Shown here: positions 9,557 to 17,567 of the stretch, in pieces | Layout of the letters: each line of letters starts with the position of its first letter | Position numbering within the stretch: the stretch's first letter is position 1 | Origin: Candidatus Nosocomiicoccus stercorigallinarum | GTDB taxonomy: Bacteria > Bacillota > Bacilli > Staphylococcales > Salinicoccaceae | NCBI GenBank assembly: GCA_019119225.1 | Contig: DWXM01000071.1 | Coordinates: forward strand, 1-64,000 | Direction: 5' to 3' | DNA: 64,000 nucleotides | Notes under the pieces: generated by a model | The model's database searches: none | Told to the model about the DNA's origin: nothing | Seen by the model: the letters and a program-made list of their open reading frames with translations, nothing else | Made by a program: the position numbers and the translations under genes

Positions 9557-10439
9557 CCACTTTACTTATAAATATTTCGTTTAACGTCGGATCTTTTACG
9601 CTAAACTCGCTAAAGTAACCAAGTGGTGTAATACGCTCATAAATTGGTTGTGCGATTGTTTCATCTTCAATTTTTAACGTTACTAAATCATTTGACTTAT
9701 TATAAGATAAAACACCTGGATGATCTTTTAAAAATGATACGTCATGCGTACCACGAATCAATATCGTTTTTTGTTTATAGTCATCTTTAATTGACTGAAT
9801 CGAACCTTCCGCGACTTGTGTGCCACGTTTTAAAATACAAATCGATTCACATAATTCTTCGACATGTTCCATACGATGCGTACTAAAAATAATCGTCGCA
9901 CCGTTTTTGTTTAACTCTTTAACAGCTTCCTTTAACAACTCCACGTTGACCGGGTCTAATCCAGAAAACGGCTCATCGAGTATAACTAGCTTCGGATCAT
10001 GAATAATACTCGCAATAAGTTGAATCTTTTGTTGATTCCCTTTAGATAATGCACCGATTTTTTTCTTCATGTTTTCAGATACGTTAAAACGTTCCAGCCA
10101 ATATTCTAGTTGCTTTTTAGCATCTTGTTTTGACATGTTTTTAAGTTGCGCAAGATAAAGCACTTGCTCCTCGACTGTCAGTTTCGGATGTAATCCACGT
10201 TCTTCAGGTAAATAACCGATGTAATCCGTAAAATTATAATCGATTTTTTTATCGTTAAACGTCACAGAGCCACTTGTCGGCTTTAATATATTTAAAATCA
10301 TACGAAACGTTGTCGTTTTCCCTGCACCGTTTCCACCGAGTAAACCGTACATTTCACCATCTTGAACATTAAAATTTAAATTATCCACGGCAGTATAGTT
10401 ACCGAATTCTTTCGTCAAATGTTCAATTTTAAGTCCCAT
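9540..10439 (-). CDS. ABC transporter ATP-binding protein (NatA-like)
   Basis: Walker A GGNGAGKTTTF, signature LSKGNQQK, Walker B LVILDEPFSGLDP. Confidence 0.93.
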   Translation of the reverse strand: MGLKIEHLTKEFGNYTAVDNLNFNVQDGEMYGLLGGNGAGKTTTFRMILNILKPTSGSVTFNDKKIDYNFTDYIGYLPEERGLHPKLTVEEQVLYLAQLKNMSKQDAKKQLEYWLERFNVSENMKKKIGALSKGNQQKIQLIASIIHDPKLVILDEPFSGLDPVNVELLKEAVKELNKNGATIIFSTHRMEHVEELCESICILKRGTQVAEGSIQSIKDDYKQKTILIRGTHDVSFLKDHPGVLSYNKSNDLVTLKIEDETIAQPIYERITPLGYFSEFSVKDPTLNEIFISKVGERDE

Positions 10440-10516
10440 AAGCATCATCCTAATTCTTTTTGTATATTATTTAGTATAACGTGAAATACCTTCAATATAA
10501 AAGTTCTCTAGGTGTA

Positions 10517-10891
10517 TTATTTATCATTTAATTTTTTGTTAATTTCTTTACTATCACGAATTGCCAAGATAATAAATATACTTTGGATGATTAGAATAAT
10601 GACAACGATTGAAGCGGCGTAGAATAAAATGTCTGTCAGATTTGCTGATATCCATCCGTTCATTACTGCTACAGTAGTGAAAGCACCAGTACCGACAACA
10701 AGTTGTATGAGTCCAGCAAGATATGGTGGCATTTTAGTTAAATGTGCACAAGTGGCAAGCCCGATCATTAGAGATGCAATCCACACTGACATAATCTCCC
10801 GAGAAGGCTCTAAAATCATAAGTGAAACTAAATAGATGAAGCTCCCGATTAGTACAGATTGAACCATAAACTTTAATGCATTTCCTAACAT
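10517..10891 (-). CDS. DUF3021-like membrane protein
   Basis: Four-helix small membrane protein directly downstream of a LytTR regulator, the usual DUF3021 context. Confidence 0.75.
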   Translation of the reverse strand: MLGNALKFMVQSVLIGSFIYLVSLMILEPSREIMSVWIASLMIGLATCAHLTKMPPYLAGLIQLVVGTGAFTTVAVMNGWISANLTDILFYAASIVVIILIIQSIFIILAIRDSKEINKKLNDK

Positions 10892-11335
10892 TTAAATCCC
10901 CAACCTTTCTTTTAAAATAGATACAAATCGTCTTGAAATATTGACCTTTTGTCCGTTCGACATGACTGCAATTAAATTTCCTGAAAAAGAAGGCTCGACT
11001 TTTTTGATCATCTGTATGTTCAACAACTCAGACTTCGATACTTGCATAAACGTATTCGAGTTCAATTCATCTAAAAATGTCGTCAGACTTTTATACGTTT
11101 GTACTGATTCTTTATTCGTATAAATCGTCAGGATTTTATTATGGATTTCCGCACAAACGATATCCATCTTTTTAATGACGGTAAATTCATCATCCGATTT
11201 CACAGTGATGTTTTCCTTATCTTTCGTAAAATGGTCGACATACGACAACACTCGTGCGCCAACAGTAGCATTTTGTGCATGTACTTGTACTTCATCTTCT
11301 TCTAAACTACAATTAATAATAAGATCAACCTTCAC
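10892..11335 (-). CDS. LytTR-domain DNA-binding regulator
   Basis: LytTR fold sequence (FMQVSKSELLNIQMIKKVEPSFSGNLIAVMSNGQKVNISRRF). GTG start behind GGGAGGGG. Confidence 0.87.
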   Translation of the reverse strand: MKVDLIINCSLEEDEVQVHAQNATVGARVLSYVDHFTKDKENITVKSDDEFTVIKKMDIVCAEIHNKILTIYTNKESVQTYKSLTTFLDELNSNTFMQVSKSELLNIQMIKKVEPSFSGNLIAVMSNGQKVNISRRFVSILKERLGI

Positions 11336-11437
11336 ATTCGACCCCTCCCTCACTTCTTAAATTCAGTATACAATTATCTTTAAAATTACAGTTAAAAAAT
11401 TCGTAAGTGGTAAAAATATCGGTACAACCGGTAAAAA

Positions 11438-11466
11438 AAGCACTCCTCTAATAAGAGAAGTGCTTA
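11438..11466 (-). terminator. Terminator downstream of the 154-aa ORF
   Basis: Minus strand AAGCACTTCTC-TTATTA-GAGGAGTGCTTTTTTT. Confidence 0.8.
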
Positions 11467-11653
11467 TATTTAACATATTTATTATTTTTAGTTCGATTTT
11501 TGTTAAATAAACAGTTTTATTTAACACTTTTTAGTTGTTTGCATTCAACTTTGTTAGATAAAAAAATATATTTAACAAAAATCAGTCCTACAATCATAAA
11601 TATGTTAATTATCCTGATATATCTAACATATTCCGAGAATTTTTGTTAAATAA
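11465..11653. repeat. Palindrome array block 1: three 26-bp near-palindromes plus flanking half-sites
   Basis: 26-mers TGTT...AACA at 11501-11526, 11552-11577 and 11603-11628 (51-bp period). In-register right half-site at 11465-11475; left half-site from 11644. Confidence 0.93.
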
Positions 11654-11674
11654 GTTTAGATTAAGCTAGCAACC

Positions 11675-12139
11675 TTACCTAAACTTCTCTTTATGATGTT
11701 CAATGATATCCGGATGACTATTCAACATGTCTTCACCCTTTTGAGTTAACACATTTTCTTCATCAACAAAATCTAAAGTCTTTAACCACTTTAATTCATC
11801 TTTAAATTTCAACCCATACTCTTGTGAGAAAAACTTCGGAATTCGTTTACGATTCACATTCTTAAGCCACCAAAGCATAACAACGTGACCGAATACTAAC
11901 TCGTCGTCATTAATGAACGTCATATATGATTTATGCGGCAATAATGTTTTAGATAATTTAATTTGCTTTAACAGATTATGCGCATCCCCTTCAGAGGCAA
12001 TATACGGAATCTTATCGTATCCATCTTCACGATAATCCTGTTCTAGCTTCTCTCTAAGCGATAAAACACCATCACGCTCACGATCCTCACGACTCTTTTT
12101 AGAAAAGAAGAAATCTAAAAACTTTCCCACTACCTTCAC
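11675..12139 (-). CDS. Uncharacterised 154-aa protein with possible winged-helix C-terminus
   Basis: Intact ORF flanked by the two palindrome arrays. C-terminus ...LKWLKTLDFVDEENVLTQKGEDML resembles a wHTH wing/LTxKG motif (inference only). Confidence 0.7.
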   Translation of the reverse strand: MKVVGKFLDFFFSKKSREDRERDGVLSLREKLEQDYREDGYDKIPYIASEGDAHNLLKQIKLSKTLLPHKSYMTFINDDELVFGHVVMLWWLKNVNRKRIPKFFSQEYGLKFKDELKWLKTLDFVDEENVLTQKGEDMLNSHPDIIEHHKEKFR

Positions 12140-12215
12140 CTCTACTGAAACACTGTTAATTATAATGATAGCACATCTTTTATATAGTTTAACTAATGCT
12201 TCATAGTGGTATTTT

Positions 12216-12402
12216 TTTATTTTACAAAATCAAAGTCTCAATAAGGTATTTGTTAATTAAATACTTTTATTTAACATATTCATCTATTAATCCATATTTT
12301 TGTTAGATAAAATGATTTATTTAACAAAAATCAGTATAAACAACCAAAATTTGTTAATTATCCACGGATATCTAACAAAATCGCACATTTTTTGTTAAAT
12401 AA
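12216..12402. repeat. Palindrome array block 2, copy of block 1 offset by 750 bp
   Basis: 26-mers at 12251-12276, 12301-12326 and 12352-12377. Half-sites at 12216-12226 and from 12393. Offset from block 1 is 749-751 throughout. Confidence 0.93.
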
Positions 12403-12463
12403 AAGTCAAATCTATCATCAACTTCTCAACACTTCCTACCCTTCATCCTTTTAAAAAAATAAA

Positions 12464-12497
12464 AACCCCTAAAACTAGACTTCTAGTTCTAGGGGTT
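12464..12497. terminator. Terminator of the GMC oxidoreductase operon
   Basis: AACCCCTAAAACTAGACTTCTAGTTCTAGGGGTT. Confidence 0.88.
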
Positions 12498-12507
12498 AAA
12501 TAATATA

Positions 12508-14262
12508 TTAAGCTTTTGCTGCTTTTTTCTCTTTTACTAATTGTCCGCCACCGTCGTCTAAGTATTTAAGAATACCTTCTGACGCACGGTATGCGAGTGC
12601 ACCGATTGTTGGTGTTGGGTGGTGTCCTCCAAATTGAGGGAATGCTGATCCACCGACTACGAATAGGTTATCAACGTCCCACATTTGTAGGTAATTGTTG
12701 ACTGCTGAAGTTTCACTTGATTCACCCATGATTACTCCACCTGTGTAGTGTCCACCTTCATACTGGTGGTTAAATTCATCTGGTACTTCGTCGTCTTCGA
12801 TGTGGTCTGCACCCATCGCATCTAAGATTTCATGACATTTTTCTACACCAAACTTCGCAATGTTACGTTCGTTGTCACCGAATTTGTAAGTGACGCGTAA
12901 TAACGGATCACCAAACTCATCTTTATAAGTTGGGTCTAGGTCTGTGTAGTTATGGTAGTAAGATAATGCTGTTGCTGAGTACCAAACGTGTAACATACTG
13001 TACGCATATTTTAGTGATTCTTCCTTGAACTCTTTACCCCAGCTAGGTGTGTCATCTTTAACGTTTTGTCCACTTGCAATCGCACCGAATCCATATTGTC
13101 TTAATTCGATACATCCTCCACCGATAAAGTCGAGGTCTGAGTGGTCAAAGTTATCCGCTTGGTAGTCGTTTAAGCACGCACCAAGTGCTCCTGCACCCAT
13201 GTAAAGGTTGAATTTCTTATCGTCAAAGAATCCTCTCGCACCAACAAATGCTGAGTTATATTGTCCGTTGAAGTTACGTCCAATTACACCTTTACGCGTT
13301 TCTGGATCGTACTGTTCGCCGATATCTGAAAGCATAAGTAGACGGTTATTTGAAATTGCAAATGCAGCTAATACAACAACGTCTGATGGCTGCTCGTATT
13401 CTTCACCTGTTACTAGGTCAGTATATAAAATACCTTCAGCTTTTTTAGAATCTTTGTCATAAATTACACGACGTGCTAAAGAGCTTGTACGTAACTCGAA
13501 GTTATCGTGTTTTAAAGCTGTAGGAATGACTGTAGCGAGTGGGTCAGATTTCGCACTAAAGTCACATCCTGCACGCGTACAGAATGAACAGTACATACAT
13601 TTATTAAGTTTTTCACCATCTGGGTTCTCATAGTTTGCAGACATGTTACCTGATGCCATTTGGAATGGGTGTAAACCTAATTCTTTTGCCGCATCTTTAA
13701 ATAATTTTAATGGTGGTGTCTCCTCCATTGGCGGGTTTGGCCATTCCATTTTACGCTCTGGCGCTAATGGATCTTGCTCTCCACCGATACCTGCAGTTTT
13801 TTCCCATTTTTCATAGTATGGCTCTAATTCATCATAAGTAATTCCCCAGTCTTGAATAGACATCTCTTCAGGAATTTTATCTTTACCATAGCGTTCTTCT
13901 GTCATACTACGAATTTCAAAGTCATACGGCCAATAACGATATGTAGAACCTGCCCAGTGCACACTTGCACCACCAACGTCTACACCGAGTTGGAAGTCTT
14001 TCATTGTACGAACTGGCAATGCAGTTTCGTCAAGTTCGTTACGTGACGTCACTGTATCACCTTTAAGGTTTTGCATAATTTCGAATCTATTATCAAAACG
14101 TAACTCATCTTTTACACCGATGTAGTCTTCACGATTTGCGTTTTCACCACGTTCTAGTGTAACTACTTTTTTACCAGCTTTTGCCATTTCTGCACTGACA
14201 ACACCGCCAGCCCAGCCGGTACCTACGACTACTACGTCTACTTTATCTAATTTCTTAGCCAT
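12508..14262 (-). CDS. GMC-family FAD oxidoreductase (gluconate 2-dehydrogenase large-subunit-like)
   Basis: N-terminal VVVGTGWAGGVVSAEMAKAG Rossmann motif. C-terminal GGHHPTPTIGALAYRASEGI. Paired with a subunit-3 gene. Confidence 0.87.
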   Translation of the reverse strand: MAKKLDKVDVVVVGTGWAGGVVSAEMAKAGKKVVTLERGENANREDYIGVKDELRFDNRFEIMQNLKGDTVTSRNELDETALPVRTMKDFQLGVDVGGASVHWAGSTYRYWPYDFEIRSMTEERYGKDKIPEEMSIQDWGITYDELEPYYEKWEKTAGIGGEQDPLAPERKMEWPNPPMEETPPLKLFKDAAKELGLHPFQMASGNMSANYENPDGEKLNKCMYCSFCTRAGCDFSAKSDPLATVIPTALKHDNFELRTSSLARRVIYDKDSKKAEGILYTDLVTGEEYEQPSDVVVLAAFAISNNRLLMLSDIGEQYDPETRKGVIGRNFNGQYNSAFVGARGFFDDKKFNLYMGAGALGACLNDYQADNFDHSDLDFIGGGCIELRQYGFGAIASGQNVKDDTPSWGKEFKEESLKYAYSMLHVWYSATALSYYHNYTDLDPTYKDEFGDPLLRVTYKFGDNERNIAKFGVEKCHEILDAMGADHIEDDEVPDEFNHQYEGGHYTGGVIMGESSETSAVNNYLQMWDVDNLFVVGGSAFPQFGGHHPTPTIGALAYRASEGILKYLDDGGGQLVKEKKAAKA

Positions 14263-15052
14263 AAGTTACGCCTCCTCCTTGGTAATCTCTTAAACTTTCA
14301 GGCTCTAATTCTAAGAAGTCTTCTGAAGCAATATCGTTTTCCCATCCCATACGTGGACCAGGATATCCGATCATCTTCCAACCTTCCATGTTTCTATTAC
14401 CACCATAAGCTGGGTCAGAATACACACCTTCAATAACAAGGTCTCTTAACAAGCCGAAGAATGCTTCTGAACGCATACCTGGTGTTTCAACATCACCTGA
14501 TTCAAATTTTTTCAAGATATCAATCATCTGATCTTCTTCTAGTTCATGGAATTTTTTGTCATGTTCTTCTTGACTCACATCAGATAATTTTCTTAAACCA
14601 ATAATCATCATTTCGCCACGTGTAATTCTCTCTTGGCGACCATGAGTATCTGATTTCATTGGTTCAAATGGCCCTTGACGGTAATCAGTTGCGTTATGAC
14701 CATAATGTCCATACATTTGTCTATCGATAAAGTACGGCACACCAAGTTCAGTTGCACCTGGACCATTATCATCCTCTGGATATATTATGTCAGCTGCTGC
14801 TGCTAAGTTTTTAAAATCATCTTGACGACTAATATATGTACGTGCATCTTCAATTGGTAACGTGTCCGCTTGATTATCACCATTGCTTCCGCTACTGTCG
14901 CCGCCTTGGCCACTACCTGACTTATCATCATCTAAATTAAATCCAATAAGTCCACCAAGTAATGACCCACCGATTATACCACCGGTAGCCACACCAGTTG
15001 TTTTCAAGAAATCACGTCTTGAAAACTGCTTTTCATTTTTATTTTCTGGCAT
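14255..15052 (-). CDS. Gluconate 2-dehydrogenase subunit 3-family protein with Tat signal
   Basis: SRRDFLKTTGVATGGIIGGSLLGGLIG is a twin-arginine signal. The body matches subunit-3 proteins. 8-bp overlap with the GMC gene. Confidence 0.85.
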   Translation of the reverse strand: MPENKNEKQFSRRDFLKTTGVATGGIIGGSLLGGLIGFNLDDDKSGSGQGGDSSGSNGDNQADTLPIEDARTYISRQDDFKNLAAAADIIYPEDDNGPGATELGVPYFIDRQMYGHYGHNATDYRQGPFEPMKSDTHGRQERITRGEMMIIGLRKLSDVSQEEHDKKFHELEEDQMIDILKKFESGDVETPGMRSEAFFGLLRDLVIEGVYSDPAYGGNRNMEGWKMIGYPGPRMGWENDIASEDFLELEPESLRDYQGGGVTYG

Positions 15053-15117
15053 GTTAATTTCCCCCTTTTCATTAACATACATCTACTTTAAACCACTTAC
15101 ATTAAAAGTACAATATG

Positions 15118-15150
15118 AAAAAGGCATTAACTATAAGTTAATGCCTTTTT
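15118..15150. terminator. Terminator downstream of parC
   Basis: AAAAAGGCATTAACTATAAGTTAATGCCTTTTT. Confidence 0.88.
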
Positions 15151-15155
15151 ACATT

Positions 15156-17567
15156 TTAGGAATAAATAGAAAAAATAATCTTCTCTATTTCCCCAAATGT
15201 ATCTTCATCTACTATAAATGATCCGTTAGAGTACATTTCTGATAAACGAATATCCATCGCCTGTATATTTTCTCGGTTTTCGCCACTTAATAGTGATACT
15301 GTAAAGTCTTCTGTAAATAATCTTGCACGTAATACTTCGTGTGGTTTTGACTTCACGTTTTTATATAACGCTCGGCCAACTTGACTACGTTTTCCAATTT
15401 CAAATTCTTTAAGACTCGTACGTTTCACAGCTCCGCGGTTTGTTACAGATAATACGTAATCTTGATTTGATGTTAAATTTCCGCTAATAACCGCATCGTT
15501 TTCTTTAAGTGAAATTCCTTTAACTCCTTTAGTTCTAAGGCCCGTATTTGAGACTTCATTAATGTTAAACATTAGTGAGAGTCCTTGTTTCGTTAATAAT
15601 AATATATTTGAATCGTCTTTAACTACATCAACACTAACAACCTCGTCATCTTTACTTAAGTTAATTGCGCTAATTGCTCGATTAATTCTCGTCATTTCAT
15701 GGTCCTTTAATGACGTACGTTTCACTTGGCCGTTTTTAGTTGTAATCACAATCGATTCATCGATATCAAACGATTCAATTTCATATGCAAATATTGGGTG
15801 CTCTTGACTATCTAAATTATATTTACTCGATAAATGAACCCCATGATCTTTCCAGCGAATGTCTTCTAACTCATGGACGGGTATAATCATATAATTTCCT
15901 TTATTTGTAAATACGAGTAACGTTTCTAGCGTATGCCCTTCTTTAAAGAATAAAAGCTCATCGTCGTCTTTTTTACCGAGCTCTTCAAAAGGACTTGCAC
16001 TAAAGCTTCTCGGGCTTGTACGTTTAATGTAACCATCACGAGTGACTGTCACTACTGTATCTTCCTCACGGATAAGCATTTCACGACTCACTTCAAGGGA
16101 TTCTATTTTTTCTTCAATCACTGTAAGACGTTCAGACTTAAATGTCTTTTTAACGTCTCTAAGTTCTTTTTTAATCACTTTTTTAAGTGTGTTTTCATTT
16201 TCAATAATATCTTTTAAAGTATTAATTTCGTACTCAAGATCGATATGTTCGTTCTCTAAATCAACAATATCTGTATTCGTTAAACGATATAACTGTAACA
16301 TAACGATTGCTTCTGCTTGCTTTTCAGTGAAATCATAAGCATTCATTAAGTTTTCTTTTGCGCTACGCTTGTTTTCTGATTCACGAATTATTCGAATCAC
16401 TTCATCTAAAATAGACAATGCACGCATTAAACCTTCAATGATATGCATTCTTTTTGAAGCAGTATCAAGTATATACTTAGATCGTCTTAAAACGACTTCT
16501 TTTTGATGGTCGACATACGCGACAAGTATATCTTTTAAACTTAATAGTTTCGGACGTCTGTTGTCGATTGCAACCATGTTGAAGTTATAAGAAATTTGTA
16601 AGTTTGTTTTCTTATATAAGTAGTTTAGAATTGCATCGACATTAGAATCTTTTCTTAATTCTATTATGACTCTTAAACCGTCACGGTCAGTTTCATCTCT
16701 CACTTCTAGCATACCATCGACAGCTTTATCGATAATAATTTCATCGATTTTTTTAACTAAATTTGCTTTATTGACCTCAAAGGGTAATTCAGTAATGACT
16801 AGTTGTACTTTGTCTCCACGCATCTTTTCAACATCTACTTTAGCGCGTACAACAATTCGACCTTGTCCAGTTTCATATGCTTTTTTTAATTCTTTTTTAC
16901 CTTGAATAATACCACCTGTTGGGAAATCTGGTCCTGGCATAATTTCAAGTAACTCGTCAGTTTTAACTGTCGGTTTATCAATCACTTTTAGTGTTGCATT
17001 AATTACCTCTTCTAAGTTATGTGGTGGGATATCTGTGGCGTAACCTGCTGAAATACCTGTTGATCCGTTCACTAAAATATTTGGGAATTTAGAGGGTAAT
17101 ACAGTAGGTTCTTGTGTCGTATCATCAAAGTTATCAATAAAATCGACCGTATCTTTATTGATGTCACTTAATAATTCTTGAGATAAATGTGATAAACGTG
17201 CTTCAGTATAACGCATCGCTGCTGGTGGATCACCGTCTACTGACCCTTTGTTTCCGTGAATTTGAACGAGTTCTTCACGCATCTTCCAGTCTTGACCGAG
17301 ACGAATCATTGCGTCATAAATACTAATTTCTCCGTGTGGGTGGTAGTTACCAATAACATTACCAACCGTTTTTGCAGATTTACGGTATCCTTTGTCAAAG
17401 GTGTTACCATCTTTATACATCGCATACAAAATACGACGTTGTACTGGTTTTAAACCGTCACGAACATCTGGAATTGCACGGTCTTGAATGACATATTTAC
17501 TATACCGCCCAAAACGATCTCCAATTACATCTTCAAGCTTTAATTGCTGAATTTGTTTATGCATCAC
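15156..17567 (-). CDS. parC: DNA topoisomerase IV subunit A
   Basis: GDRFGRYSKYVIQDRAIPDVRDGLKPVQRRILYAMY, catalytic AAMRYTEARLS; overlaps parE. Confidence 0.96.
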   Translation of the reverse strand: MMHKQIQQLKLEDVIGDRFGRYSKYVIQDRAIPDVRDGLKPVQRRILYAMYKDGNTFDKGYRKSAKTVGNVIGNYHPHGEISIYDAMIRLGQDWKMREELVQIHGNKGSVDGDPPAAMRYTEARLSHLSQELLSDINKDTVDFIDNFDDTTQEPTVLPSKFPNILVNGSTGISAGYATDIPPHNLEEVINATLKVIDKPTVKTDELLEIMPGPDFPTGGIIQGKKELKKAYETGQGRIVVRAKVDVEKMRGDKVQLVITELPFEVNKANLVKKIDEIIIDKAVDGMLEVRDETDRDGLRVIIELRKDSNVDAILNYLYKKTNLQISYNFNMVAIDNRRPKLLSLKDILVAYVDHQKEVVLRRSKYILDTASKRMHIIEGLMRALSILDEVIRIIRESENKRSAKENLMNAYDFTEKQAEAIVMLQLYRLTNTDIVDLENEHIDLEYEINTLKDIIENENTLKKVIKKELRDVKKTFKSERLTVIEEKIESLEVSREMLIREEDTVVTVTRDGYIKRTSPRSFSASPFEELGKKDDDELLFFKEGHTLETLLVFTNKGNYMIIPVHELEDIRWKDHGVHLSSKYNLDSQEHPIFAYEIESFDIDESIVITTKNGQVKRTSLKDHEMTRINRAISAINLSKDDEVVSVDVVKDDSNILLLTKQGLSLMFNINEVSNTGLRTKGVKGISLKENDAVISGNLTSNQDYVLSVTNRGAVKRTSLKEFEIGKRSQVGRALYKNVKSKPHEVLRARLFTEDFTVSLLSGENRENIQAMDIRLSEMYSNGSFIVDEDTFGEIEKIIFSIYS

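Noticed and set aside
9030-9584. 184-aa plus-strand Ser-rich ORF
   Set aside because: Antisense to the well-supported NatB-like permease; composition typical of an opposite-strand shadow ORF.
11501-12402. CRISPR-like look: 26-bp palindromic repeats with about 25-bp spacers
   Set aside because: Repeat arms vary between units, loops differ, spacers are partly conserved between the two blocks, only three units per block, and no cas genes nearby.
11465-12402. IS or MITE interpretation of the flanking blocks
   Set aside because: Blocks are direct copies, not terminal inverted repeats; no transposase and no obvious target-site duplication. Whole-genome copy number would be needed to reopen this.
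14883-15221. 112-aa plus-strand ORF over the Tat-signal gene and a terminator
   Set aside because: Antisense and crosses a strong bidirectional terminator hairpin.
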